Origin: a virus
Strand: one strand, 5' to 3'
Virus record (IMG/VR): IMGVR_UViG_3300005918_000040
Span: 1-43,084 of that record
DNA: 43,084 nucleotides
The position numbers and the translations under genes were made by a program. Below, piece after piece: positions 7,346-15,537 of this stretch (the first letter of the stretch is position 1; each line of letters starts with the position of its first letter). The notes under the pieces are model-generated. The model did not search any database. It was not told where the DNA came from and worked only from the letters and a program-made list of their open reading frames with translations.

Positions 7346-9364
7346 TTATCTTCCTCCCGTATTGTCAGGTTTATTTGCTTCTGTTGCCATTTTCTTTATT
7401 TCAGCTGCAACCTTTTTAGCCTCGAGTAAAAATTCTTTTTCAGCGAGTACAAGCTCTTCTCTTTGAGTAGCTATACTCTCTAAGACTTTTTGAGTTTTAG
7501 CTTGGACAGCTTCAACATCAGCATCCTGTTTTGAAGCTTCCAATTGAGTAAACGTAGCTTTTATGTGCTCGCCTTTTTTCATCGCTTCATTTTCTGCCTG
7601 TCCGATTTGCTGAGCGGTTTCTTCATCCACGAATACACCTTCATCTTCCAGCTGTATTCTGGATTCGAGTGCTTTAAGGGTTTTATACGGATCAACATAT
7701 GGAGCAAAACGAGGGGTGCTCGCAAGCGGGATGACAACTTCTTTTAAGTGAGAAAGAGTTTCCTGCTCTCTCATCAATGCCTGCATGCCGGATACATGAA
7801 AACTTCCTGACGGTTCTGGAAGATTTGTAATCGTTTTTCCGGGCTCTTCGCTCCCGGGTATAATTCCTAGAGTTTTAAGGGCTTCAGGACCGAGAATTCT
7901 TTCATAATCACTAAAACCTGCGTATGTCTGCATAGCGTCTCTGGCAGCGACTAATGCCCATTTTGCGCCGGCCTCGATATTAGAGCCCATCAGGCTGAAC
8001 ACGCCTAAAGACTGGTTTAGATTCTGTGCGCTTTCTCTGAACGTCATATCCTGTCTATACCCTGGTAATCCCTGGACAGAATCATTAACAAATGATCCTC
8101 TTTGAAAATTCTGATCATAATACTGCAAATTAGATAAAATAGAGTTTGATACGTCTCTTCGATCAACAGTTCTTACAGCTGCGTTTCCATGAACAGATGC
8201 ATTAGCAAGATATTCCTTTCCGGGCCACATCTGAACATCTGTTGGATCTACAAGCTGATCAACAACGATTTCAGACGGTGGGTTTACAACCCATTTATAA
8301 TTATCTTCGTGGAGACACATAAGCTGATTCATAGCCAGCCATAAAGATTGGACGGACTTCAATAAGCCTCTACCTCCAAACGTTAAAAGATCCGGAAGAA
8401 CAGAAAAACTAATGCCGGGCCATCTTAAAGTAGAATACGGAGAGTTGGTGGGTTTTTCTATTACGCGATGACCGGCAACCGTATAAGTGCCTTTTTCCAG
8501 CAGCATCTCGCCGTTCGGGCTTAATACCGATCCCCAAAACTCACCGGTCAATACCATAGTCCTGAACTCTGATCGCTGAATAAGCTGGTCTTTTCTTATT
8601 GCGCATGCCTCTTTGGTCATAAGATCATCGTTTACAGATGAATCACCGGCTTCCGTGGCTTTCGCTCTTTCAACGTCAAAATATTTCCCACCTTTTTGGC
8701 CTGCTTGCAAAACGAAATAATCCATCCATTCTTCATGGATCCAAAACAAACCGGATTGAGGATCTCTTGAAAGAGCGTCCGGATCTCTATGGATTTTCCA
8801 TGGCTCGATTAAATCAAACCGCAGACCGACACCTGGAGTGTATTGAGGTATCATCTCCATAGAATCACCAATCGCAAGACCCATGGTAGTGGCGTCACCG
8901 AACCGAGTTACAAAATCAGCGTTCTGATCGTTAAGCTCAATCGTCATTGCATCCTGCCAGAACTCTGCAGCTCCTTTATTCAACTTATCAGTGATCGTTA
9001 AGAACTCAGGCGTAAACGCTTTTTTCACACTTGCCGCACCAAACTGCACAGCTGAAAAAGGCTTAGGGATTACAGTTTTAGACTGCCAGCTTTCTTTTTG
9101 ACTATAAAACTCAGGCTCATCCTCTTTATACATTTTATAAAGGTCGTCCTGCTCTTTTCTTATATCAGCATTCGCTTCAACAGACGTTTTTTTACAATCC
9201 ATATAATAATCGACAAAATGCTTTTCGTTCTCTCCAGCGTATGCATCTGCGGCTTCTTCACGCTCAGCTAGTTCTTTAGGATCGATAATTGTGGATCCAG
9301 CATGACTGGCCTTAATGATATCATCATTTAGTTCGTCAAAAGCTTTATTTATAGGTTCAGCCAT
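7346..9364 (-). CDS. Portal protein
   Basis: 672 residues, the size of podovirus portals. Typical features are the stem and wing region with MEMIPQYTPGVGLRFDLIEP, then WKIHRDPDALSRDPQSGLFW, followed by a long helix-rich clip and crown. The C-terminal 100 residues are a charged coiled coil (EAVQAKTQKVLESIATQREE, then LVLAEKEFLLEAKKVAAEIK), like the barrel of P22-type portals. It lies between large terminase and scaffold genes. It forms the dodecameric vertex that docks terminase and later the tail adaptor. The assignment rests on size, order and pattern. Confidence 0.8.
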   Translation of the reverse strand: MAEPINKAFDELNDDIIKASHAGSTIIDPKELAEREEAADAYAGENEKHFVDYYMDCKKTSVEANADIRKEQDDLYKMYKEDEPEFYSQKESWQSKTVIPKPFSAVQFGAASVKKAFTPEFLTITDKLNKGAAEFWQDAMTIELNDQNADFVTRFGDATTMGLAIGDSMEMIPQYTPGVGLRFDLIEPWKIHRDPDALSRDPQSGLFWIHEEWMDYFVLQAGQKGGKYFDVERAKATEAGDSSVNDDLMTKEACAIRKDQLIQRSEFRTMVLTGEFWGSVLSPNGEMLLEKGTYTVAGHRVIEKPTNSPYSTLRWPGISFSVLPDLLTFGGRGLLKSVQSLWLAMNQLMCLHEDNYKWVVNPPSEIVVDQLVDPTDVQMWPGKEYLANASVHGNAAVRTVDRRDVSNSILSNLQYYDQNFQRGSFVNDSVQGLPGYRQDMTFRESAQNLNQSLGVFSLMGSNIEAGAKWALVAARDAMQTYAGFSDYERILGPEALKTLGIIPGSEEPGKTITNLPEPSGSFHVSGMQALMREQETLSHLKEVVIPLASTPRFAPYVDPYKTLKALESRIQLEDEGVFVDEETAQQIGQAENEAMKKGEHIKATFTQLEASKQDADVEAVQAKTQKVLESIATQREELVLAEKEFLLEAKKVAAEIKKMATEANKPDNTGGR

Positions 9365-9375
9365 AACATTACCCT

Positions 9376-9630
9376 CTAAAGCCCGGCTCCTGGTGAGTCG
9401 GGGAATATTTTATCGAATTGTTCACTATAAGTTTTTTTCTGGTTACTGACCGCGTTCCAATCTCCATGTGATGCTTGACATTGAGGCGTACACACATGTT
9501 TATCAGGCTCTCCGTTATGACCCTTTACCGTATGAGTTGTTTGGTCACACTGAGTACATTTAAAAACTTCAGCTGGTGGCTGGCCTTTTCCCATGTACTG
9601 CTCCATTGGCCAATATTTTTTATAGCTCAT
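9376..9630 (-). CDS. Small zinc-binding protein between terminase and portal
   Basis: 84 residues. The ATG overlaps the TGA of the large terminase gene (ATGA), with GGAGG upstream, so the two are translationally coupled. A cysteine cluster CTQC (about residues 25-28) and CTPQC (about 46-50) suggests one zinc knuckle. Coupling to terminase suggests a packaging helper, for example a small HNH-like or DNA-binding factor, though no HNH signature is complete. Confidence 0.6.
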   Translation of the reverse strand: MSYKKYWPMEQYMGKGQPPAEVFKCTQCDQTTHTVKGHNGEPDKHVCTPQCQASHGDWNAVSNQKKTYSEQFDKIFPDSPGAGL

Positions 9631-11108
9631 GCCCGAACCTCCGAGTTTAGTATTTTAGGCTTTTGGCCTGAAGTTCTACTTGTTGCGTAACTATTTGCAA
9701 TCGCCCTTGGATCCCTGCGGCGGGTCTTGTTTTGTTCTGATTTTGGCCTTACATATGGAAAAATCATACTGACTCCGTAAGAAAAAGCATCACCAAGATC
9801 GGCGTAACTATCCTTTACGGGTATCGGACCTATAGTCCTTCCGTTATTATCTTTTTTAAAATGCCAACCACCGTTCAAAGCTCTATGAAGATTATAAGCT
9901 GTGGAGGATAGCTTTATTTTTGGACCTGAACCGTCAGGAGCCATCTGGCTAAGAGCGGTTCGTGTTGGATCAATTCTGTGATGCCATCGCGTAGGGCCAG
10001 CTTCAAAGCGTGTTTTTAAAAGATCCTCAACCACTTTTGCTGTGTTTCTTGTAACAGTTGACTGATCAGGCTGGTACATAGACGGATCGCCTATATCACG
10101 CCATGTCTGGATTTTATCTTTATATTTAGGCCCTGCGAGTGTAGGGATAACAGAATTCTCTATAAGTTCCCTCATTCCTGACCCTGGCATTGTTAAAGCT
10201 TCGTGGATCCATAATTGAGCGGGTATTACCATTTGCCCAATAATACATACAGGATGATGCCAGGCGTCATAAAAACGAACGCCAATAGCATTTTTAAGAA
10301 CAGGAAGCTCCGTGTCAGAATAGTGAATAGCTTTATTATAACCGGCAGTAACAGCCACTCCTTGAGAAACAGGCGCTGCCTTACCCTCTACATATCTGGC
10401 GTATTTACCAGCATCGTCTTTAAAAGCAGCGATATTTGCCGCTCTGGCTTTTTCGTTTAAAAACTTATTATCGCCATATGCGATTCGATAAACTTCTTTT
10501 ATTATCTCAACACCCGTGTCCGGATCTTTTGCGATCACACTCGGCTCGTTTGCAAGCGATTCTGTCCAATGATCTTCATCTGCCGGGTTTTGCGTAATTT
10601 GCACCCGCATTTCAGTACCGGTTTGACGAGCGGCTCTGGCCACACACAACTGATAAGTGTCTCGAGACAGCCCGGCGTTTGCACGCTCGATAATAGGTGC
10701 TGGTTCCTCAAGCCATATACAAGCGTATTCAGGCCCTTGAAGTTTAGATAATGAAGCCGGGTCATCAATACCAAAAAGACTGCACTCAACTTTCGGAGTG
10801 CATTTTATTCTCATAATTTTATTATCGTCATGAAAAGATACCCAGTCACCCAGAATTTCTTTTAAACTGATAACTGTGGAGGTTTTAATGTTTTGGTGGG
10901 TGTCTCTGATTATTGCGGCTCGAATATCTCTTCCGCATCGTTGGGCGTGTCTGATTAATGCAGCGGCGCCGGCATGAGTTTTTCCTTCACCCATGGGTCC
11001 GTGTAAAATAACAACATCAGCGTTTGAATGAACGAACATACTTTGCGTTGGAGAAAGCTGCATAAACAGATCGTTTTTTGAAGCTGTTATTATATTATTT
11101 ACTGTCAT
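9627..11108 (-). CDS. terL: Terminase large subunit
   Basis: 493 residues. The ATPase domain has a Walker A-like GPMGEGKT at 37-44 and a Walker B ACIWLEEP at about 129-136 with the catalytic acidic pair. The nuclease domain shows the three conserved acidic sites: D281 in RFYDAWHHP, the RDIGDP cluster near 338-341, and DSYADLGDAFSYG near 433-445. This is the packaging motor that cuts and translocates DNA into the procapsid via the portal. It starts within the end of the small-subunit gene (14-nt overlap). The family can be T7-like or related; the sequence alone does not fix the packaging type. Confidence 0.9.
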   Translation of the reverse strand: MTVNNIITASKNDLFMQLSPTQSMFVHSNADVVILHGPMGEGKTHAGAAALIRHAQRCGRDIRAAIIRDTHQNIKTSTVISLKEILGDWVSFHDDNKIMRIKCTPKVECSLFGIDDPASLSKLQGPEYACIWLEEPAPIIERANAGLSRDTYQLCVARAARQTGTEMRVQITQNPADEDHWTESLANEPSVIAKDPDTGVEIIKEVYRIAYGDNKFLNEKARAANIAAFKDDAGKYARYVEGKAAPVSQGVAVTAGYNKAIHYSDTELPVLKNAIGVRFYDAWHHPVCIIGQMVIPAQLWIHEALTMPGSGMRELIENSVIPTLAGPKYKDKIQTWRDIGDPSMYQPDQSTVTRNTAKVVEDLLKTRFEAGPTRWHHRIDPTRTALSQMAPDGSGPKIKLSSTAYNLHRALNGGWHFKKDNNGRTIGPIPVKDSYADLGDAFSYGVSMIFPYVRPKSEQNKTRRRDPRAIANSYATSRTSGQKPKILNSEVRA

Positions 11109-11760
11109 CAGGCCCTTCGCCTTTTATAAGAAACGGAACAAGCTCACCATCTTTTTTCTGGTGATAATCGGCTGAGCTATCCATAATAATAATATTGCCT
11201 TTTCCTTCACCTTCAAGGATCGCAATATGCTGTAGTTTTAATCCAATAATCCGGATCGCGGCGTTCATAGCCTCAATACGTTTCTTCTGAAGCCGTGAAT
11301 CCATAAGGATATAACTTAAACTTTTCTTCATTATCCATTGAATTCGGCGTTCTTTTTCTTTTTCTCGTTTCCCTGGATCTGATTCGAAACCAGGCAGGGT
11401 TAAATTATCTGTCCACATACCCACATCTCTTGCGATGCCAGCTCTGGCTTCGGCTAATCGATCAGCAGCATCAATCGGATCCTCAGCGGCCCAGTCTAAA
11501 AGCTGAACCTCCATTGCCTCTAACGCCTTCATATCTTCAGGTATTACTGTATCAATATGATCAGATACGATTTTTAAGGCTTCAGGCTTTATTTTATCGA
11601 CAGTTCTCTTAAGATAGGTAGTAACAGCGCTCTTAGATATCTTATATCCGCTGTTCGAAAGTATTAATCTGATTTGAGACGCAGAAATAATCCCGGAAGC
11701 GATCATTTTATTGACTTCTTCCGACTTACCATCACGTTCTATTTTGGTTAGCGTATTCAA
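11095..11760 (-). CDS. Probable terminase small subunit
   Basis: Up to 221 residues, located just upstream of and overlapping terL. The N-terminal part contains a helix-turn-helix-like stretch (ASQIRLILSNSGYKISKSAV) suitable for recognising pac or cos. The middle is helical (oligomerisation), and the C-terminus is short and polar. The longest frame starts at a TTG with no clear ribosome site. An ATG at 11706 has GGAAGAAG 9 nt upstream and may be the true start, giving 203 residues. The role comes from position and architecture. Confidence 0.65.
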   Translation of the reverse strand: MNTLTKIERDGKSEEVNKMIASGIISASQIRLILSNSGYKISKSAVTTYLKRTVDKIKPEALKIVSDHIDTVIPEDMKALEAMEVQLLDWAAEDPIDAADRLAEARAGIARDVGMWTDNLTLPGFESDPGKREKEKERRIQWIMKKSLSYILMDSRLQKKRIEAMNAAIRIIGLKLQHIAILEGEGKGNIIIMDSSADYHQKKDGELVPFLIKGEGPDDSK

Positions 11761-12134
11761 CGTATATCGTGAGATCTCAGCTTATGAGGGTGAATGTTCG
11801 TTTAACAGGTCACTTGTCGATCCTCGGTTAAATGGCGTAGCCTTACACATGCTTCGATGCCGAGTAGTATAACACAGGTTTTTTATATAAATAAGATTAG
11901 GCATATTTTGCTACTCAATAGTGTACCAGAATACAGTAGACGTTTATTATGGACTATTTTATTTTATTTTTTATTAAAAAAAGTTATTGACAATGAAATG
12001 AAAATCAGGCAAACACATCAAATCCCCCAGAATTTCAATGATTCAAATTACTGAAAATATTTGTCTTTTTTTATTTTTTACCCCGCACCCCTCTCCTTTC
12101 TTTTCCGATCACTGAAACTTAATGCTGTTTATTT
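11761..12134. other. AT-rich intergenic stretch upstream of the virion operon
   Basis: No convincing gene on either strand. It includes a minus-strand TATACT (about 11870) that could be a -10 box for the virion operon, but no good -35 at 16-18 bp. A plus-strand TTGACA at about 11984 lacks a good -10. The stretch 11945-12090 is nearly pure A/T. Confidence 0.4.
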
Positions 12135-12163
12135 TTGGCAAAATATTACACGTATACTATTAT
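12135..12163 (+). promoter_or_regulatory. Sigma70-type promoter of a candidate small RNA
   Basis: TTGGCA at 12135-12140, a 17-bp spacer, then TATTAT at 12158-12163. Both boxes are close to consensus with ideal spacing. No gene follows within 850 bp, but a hairpin with T8 does. Confidence 0.55.
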
Positions 12164-12167
12164 GAAT

Positions 12168-12235
12168 GGGGGGATAGAGGCTCCAGTCTCCCGGTTTCGC
12201 TTTTGGTGTCCCAGGATAGGGGTCCCATTTTTTTT
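12168..12235 (+). ncRNA. Candidate small RNA with intrinsic terminator
   Basis: Starting about 7 nt after the -10 box, a roughly 66-nt G-rich transcript can form GGGGGA/TCTCCC near the 5' end. It ends in an imperfect hairpin GGTGTCCC-AGGATA-GGGGTCCC followed by ATTTTTTTT (T8 at 12228-12235). There is no start codon with a ribosome site. It could be a regulatory RNA, a replication RNA for the adjacent origin-like region, or an attenuated leader. I recognise no known family. Confidence 0.45.
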
Positions 12236-12425
12236 ATTCGTACCAATTTAAACAGCCAGCAGCAGCAACGATCTTAAATAATACATAAAAGTTAAGACGA
12301 TAGTAAACGCAACAATCAGCCATTAATCCAGATACTTGCGCCCATATCCACTTAATATAATACACACACCAGGCCGGAGACCTCCCAAGTTTTACAAGTA
12401 TAATGATATAAGTTAAACCGCCGCC

Positions 12426-12476
12426 CCTCTGTTCTTCTCTAGCGATTAATAGAGAAAATCAACCAATAAACAGAGG
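12426..12476. repeat. Nested inverted repeat
   Basis: Outer arms CCTCTGTT (12426-12433) and AACAGAGG (12469-12476) enclose inner arms TTCTCT (12435-12440) and AGAGAA (12451-12456). This lies in non-coding DNA between the small-RNA candidate and the iterons. The rest of 12237-12542 shows no convincing gene. Confidence 0.4.
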
Positions 12477-12542
12477 CAAACCCGGCGAATGCTGCCGCGA
12501 TCCAGGCAAAACTCACACACGAATAATAGTTTTGACTGCTTT

Positions 12543-12830
12543 CCGTGGTCATTTTAAAAATGGGCACGATTCAAAAATGGGCACAAAATGGGCACAACTA
12601 TTTGCAATCAATCCAGGCCCCTGGCTGGCCGTGCCCCATTTGGACAGTTATTTTGCACTACTCTATAGCATTCTGTATATACCTATCTTTTTTTCTTTTT
12701 TAATTTCAAATCTAATAAGATTAGAAAAACTGGGCAAATAGGGCAACCCCTTGAAATCATTGGCCAGAGTGTGCCCATTTTTGGTAGTCAAAAATGACCA
12801 CGGATGGCTCTGTGCCCATTTTCGCGAACC
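12543..12830. other. Candidate replication origin with iterons
   Basis: ATGGGCAC occurs three times in direct orientation (12560, 12577, 12588) and as its complement GTGCCCAT at 12771 and 12812, plus a one-base variant GTGCCCCAT at 12631. The first and second groups are flanked by CCGTGGTCATTTT (12543-12555) and its exact complement AAAATGACCACGG (12791-12803). Between them is an AT-rich tract (about 12645-12725) with T-runs. The last iteron sits inside a GGATGG...CCATCC inverted repeat. Repeated short motifs, dyad symmetry and an AT-rich core are typical of an initiator-dependent origin; the same pattern could be an operator array. Confidence 0.5.
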
Positions 12831-12930
12831 ATCCGGCCAGTTTTACATGTTACCAAATTAACAAATGATACCTGGCAATCATTAAATAACTATTTATAAG
12901 AAATTTTCATATCTTTAAAAAAGAAAGGGT

Positions 12931-12983
12931 GCGGGTAAAACCCGCTTGACAAAGATTGCTATCTGTGATAGCTAGGATATAAA
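12931..12983 (+). promoter_or_regulatory. Early promoter/operator module, copy 1
   Basis: A hairpin GCGGG-TAAAA-CCCGC (12931-12945) abuts TTGACA (12946-12951). Next comes a perfect palindromic operator GCTATC-TGT-GATAGC (12958-12972), then TATAAA at 12978-12983 and GATCAAGATAAA. A TAGCTA at 17-bp spacing could serve as -10, but TATAAA (26 bp from TTGACA) is better conserved between the two copies. A repressor or activator bound to the operator would therefore sit over the polymerase site. The second copy is at 15250-15287. Confidence 0.65.
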
Positions 12984-13016
12984 GATCAAGATAAACCTTA
13001 AACCGGAGGCGCAAAC

Positions 13017-13397
13017 ATGACAAAAATCGACAAAAAAGAATATTATCATAATTTGCGACAAAGATGGCAGCAAGCAAAAGAGCTGTCAAAAACTAAAGAG
13101 GATCAAATCAAGGCTATTATATCAACTCACGGTATGAACATCAGCCATACAGGGTTCATGCTTGTAGCTCAGCAGCTCAAAGAACAATCACTTGATGGCC
13201 TGCCATACCTGGACGCCAAAACATACAAAGGATGGATTGAAAACGGGTTCCAAGTTCAAAAGGGCCAAAAATCAACTCTATCAGGTGTAACATGGATATC
13301 TGTAAAAGGTAAGGCCGACAATGACGAGGACAACGGCTATATGATGCCTAAAGAATATAAGCTTTTTCACCGCTCCCAGGTCGAAGAGGTTATTTAA
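13017..13397 (+). CDS. ArdC N-terminal-domain-like protein
   Basis: 126 residues. The ATG has GGAGGCGCAAAC upstream. After a helical N-terminus, the region KGWIENGFQVQKGQKSTLSG followed by VTWISV and PKEYKLFHRSQVEEV resembles the ArdC-type single-stranded-DNA-binding domain (GxxVxKGEKG...W...Y.LFN.SQ) of plasmid and phage anti-restriction proteins. The ArdC metalloprotease part is absent, so it would be a stand-alone DNA-binding domain. It is the first gene behind early promoter copy 1, consistent with protecting incoming DNA. The match is by pattern only. Confidence 0.55.
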   Translation: MTKIDKKEYYHNLRQRWQQAKELSKTKEDQIKAIISTHGMNISHTGFMLVAQQLKEQSLDGLPYLDAKTYKGWIENGFQVQKGQKSTLSGVTWISVKGKADNDEDNGYMMPKEYKLFHRSQVEEVI

Positions 13398-13401
13398 TAT
13401 T

Positions 13402-13488
13402 AAATGATTTTACCTAGGCGTCCGGACAACTCCAGGCGCCGAATAAAAACATTTAATAAATATCAACAAAAAAAAAGGGAGGCGCAAA
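13402..13488 (+). repeat. Duplicated intergenic hairpin block, copy 1
   Basis: About 87 bp nearly identical to 15450-15536. It contains TTTTACCTAGGCG, a hairpin GGCGTC-C-GGA-CAAC-TCC-A-GGCGCC (13417-13440), AATAAAAA, ATTTAATAA, an A-run, and the GGAGGCGCAA leader of the next gene. The copies differ at stem position 5 (T here, C in copy 2), which keeps pairing as G-T, suggesting that the RNA fold matters. No U-tract follows, so it is not a simple terminator. Confidence 0.6.
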
Positions 13489-13489
13489 C

Positions 13490-15196
13490 ATGACAAACGA
13501 AAATGGGTTTACTGCAACGTATTCACCGGACGATAATAAATTGCGACTGTATGCAGAATCAAGACTTGATAAGGACCTTTATAATAAAGTCAGGGCAGAG
13601 GGTTTTAGATGGGCACCATCACAAAAACTATTTGTTGCTCCCAAGTGGACCCCTGCAAGAGAAGACTTGCTCCTTGAGTTATGCGGCGAGGTAGGAGACG
13701 AGGACACCAGCCTAGTAGAACGGGCAGAAGAACGCGCGGACCGTTTTGATAATTACAGCGAGAAACGAGCAAAGGACGGAGACGCGGCCAGGAGCGGAGT
13801 TAAATCGATAACGGACCATATCCCACTTGGGCAGCCTATACTAATAGGACACCACAGTGAAAAACGAGCAAGAAAAGACGCGGAACGCATTGAAAACGGT
13901 ATGAGAAAAGCCGTTAAAATGTGGGAAACGTCCGAATATTGGGAAAGGAGAGCAGCCGGAACGATCAGGCACGCAGAACGTAAAGAACGGCCAGACGTCC
14001 GCGCCCGGAGAATTAAAAAGATTGAAGCGCATATCCGCCGATGCAAATCCTATTACACGCAAAACATGAGAATAAAACCTATTATGCAAACAGGCTGGAG
14101 AGATCCAGAGGGAACCCCACCGAGTGAACATGTATGGTGCGGCAATGGTCGCGGCGGTAATTGGACAAAAAAAGCAAATCTTGAAGCAATAGAAAAAGGA
14201 TATGCAAGATGGATTCAGCACTATGAAAACCGGTTGACCTATGAAAAAGCTTTACTTGAAGCCCAGGGAGGCAGCGAGCTGATTAAACCAAAACCCAGGC
14301 CCAAACAATTACCGATATGTAATTATTTAGCGCCGGACGGGATCAGGTTTGAAAATCAATATCATAGGGGTGAATTTATGGTTTATCCTCAAGTACAAAT
14401 GACCAAGGCGGATTATTCAAAAATATACACAGATCATAAGGGAGGCCGCGAGGTTGAAAACTCCCACCGGGTACGGACCGCATTTTTAAAAGGTGGGTCA
14501 GTATGCGTATTTTTAACTGATAGTAAGACGCACAAAAAACCCGGACCAATAGAAAAACAACCACCGGCACAAAAAGCCAGGCCAAGAACTCAAAGCTATA
14601 CCCCACCAGAAAAAACAAAGCTGGACGATATGCAAGAAGCTTTAAAAAAAGGCGTACAGGTTGTTGTAGCGCCGCAGCTGTTTCCGACGCCAAACGAGAT
14701 AGCCGAAAAAATGGCAGAACATGCAGATATTTTAGCAGGTGAAAGCATTCTTGAGCCCAGTGCGGGTACCGGGGTTTTAATTGGTGCAGTTGGTTGCAAG
14801 TGTATGCCAGGCGGTAAAATGATTGCAGTTGAGATTAATAAAAATCTTTGTGATAAACTTGAAAATGATTTCCCACTCACCGAGATAATTAATCAGGATT
14901 TTTTAAGCTGCAACGGCAACCTGGATAAATTCGATAAAATCATAATGAACCCACCATATAAAAACGGCGAGGATATAAAGCATATCAGACACGCCATAAG
15001 TTTTCTAAAACCCGGCGGCCGGTTGGTTGCCTTATGTGCCAATGGACCCAGGCAGCAGGAAAAGATAAAACCATTAACAACCACTTGGGAGGATTTACCG
15101 GCCGGAACGTTTAAAGAGGCAGGAACGATGGTAAATACTGCTTTAATCACGATTGAGAAACAAGAATACATCCTATTAACCGATGAGGTTATTTAA
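13490..15196 (+). CDS. DUF3560 protein fused to an adenine-type methyltransferase domain
   Basis: 568 residues. Residues 1 to about 200 match the DUF3560 pattern seen in plasmid and phage proteins (RLYAESRLDKDLYNKVRAEG, FRWAPSQKLF, ERAEERADRFDNYSEKRA, GHHSEKRARKDAERI). The C-terminal domain has SAM motif I EPSAGTG (about 422-428) and catalytic motif IV NPPY (about 487-490), typical of N6-adenine DNA methyltransferases, plus LKPGGRL. It probably modifies phage or plasmid DNA to evade restriction. It follows the ArdC-like gene in the early operon. No target-recognition domain is obvious. Confidence 0.75.
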   Translation: MTNENGFTATYSPDDNKLRLYAESRLDKDLYNKVRAEGFRWAPSQKLFVAPKWTPAREDLLLELCGEVGDEDTSLVERAEERADRFDNYSEKRAKDGDAARSGVKSITDHIPLGQPILIGHHSEKRARKDAERIENGMRKAVKMWETSEYWERRAAGTIRHAERKERPDVRARRIKKIEAHIRRCKSYYTQNMRIKPIMQTGWRDPEGTPPSEHVWCGNGRGGNWTKKANLEAIEKGYARWIQHYENRLTYEKALLEAQGGSELIKPKPRPKQLPICNYLAPDGIRFENQYHRGEFMVYPQVQMTKADYSKIYTDHKGGREVENSHRVRTAFLKGGSVCVFLTDSKTHKKPGPIEKQPPAQKARPRTQSYTPPEKTKLDDMQEALKKGVQVVVAPQLFPTPNEIAEKMAEHADILAGESILEPSAGTGVLIGAVGCKCMPGGKMIAVEINKNLCDKLENDFPLTEIINQDFLSCNGNLDKFDKIIMNPPYKNGEDIKHIRHAISFLKPGGRLVALCANGPRQQEKIKPLTTTWEDLPAGTFKEAGTMVNTALITIEKQEYILLTDEVI

Positions 15197-15249
15197 TCTT
15201 AACAAATTTCTATAACTTAAGACTGGCCGGGCACGGGTAAAAAAGCAGC

Positions 15250-15287
15250 TTGACATTGAGTGCTATCTGTGATAGCTTAGCTATAAA
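15250..15287 (+). promoter_or_regulatory. Early promoter/operator module, copy 2
   Basis: TTGACA (15250-15255), the same 15-bp operator GCTATCTGTGATAGC (15262-15276), and TATAAA (15282-15287), followed by GATCAAGATAAATC. It matches copy 1 at 12946-12983 almost base for base across about 55 bp, while the flanking DNA differs. It would start a second early transcript at the small zinc-finger gene. Confidence 0.65.
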
Positions 15288-15322
15288 GATCAAGATAAAT
15301 CTTAAAAAGGAGGTTAAAAAAA

Positions 15323-15451
15323 ATGGAAAAAAGCACTTGTATTGAATGCCAGGAAAACGAAGCGGATATGGGATCAGATTTTTGTAGCGGGTGCCGGGAA
15401 GAAATATTGAAGGCTGCCGGTGTACTGGATCTAGAAAAGATTTTTAGTTAA
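15323..15451 (+). CDS. Small zinc-finger protein
   Basis: 42 residues with an AAGGAGG site. A CIEC (6-9) and CSGC (21-24) pair forms a compact four-cysteine zinc site; the spacing recalls TraR/DksA-type fingers, but the protein is shorter than either. It is the first gene after the second early promoter module and is followed by the second hairpin block, so the whole cassette copies the layout of the first module with a different gene inside. Confidence 0.6.
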   Translation: MEKSTCIECQENEADMGSDFCSGCREEILKAAGVLDLEKIFS

Positions 15452-15536
15452 ATGGTTTTACCTAGGCGCCCGGATCACTCCAGGCGCCGAATAAAAATAT
15501 TTAATAATATCAACCAAAAAAAAGAGGAGGCGCAAC
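15450..15536 (+). repeat. Duplicated intergenic hairpin block, copy 2
   Basis: Second copy of the block at 13402-13488. The hairpin GGCGCC-C-GGA-TCAC-TCC-A-GGCGCC lies at 15465-15488. The loop differs (TCAC versus CAAC) and one stem base differs, with pairing kept. The block ends at the start of the next gene, including its GGAGGCGCAA leader. Confidence 0.6.
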
Positions 15537-15537
15537 A

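Noticed and set aside
11857-12054. A 65-codon plus-strand frame in the AT-rich control region
   Set aside because: No ribosome site, odd composition and no neighbours on that strand.
12439-12516. A 25-residue membrane peptide (GTG start, MSFAWIAAAFAGFASVYWLI) on the minus strand, with a further open frame to about 12237
   Set aside because: No ribosome site; the continuing frame is shifted and unusually rich in Trp, Cys and Tyr, so it is probably unselected sequence. Worth a homology search only.
12532-12741. A 69-codon plus-strand frame inside the iteron region
   Set aside because: It is formed by the repeated ATGGGCAC units and AT-rich DNA, with no ribosome site.
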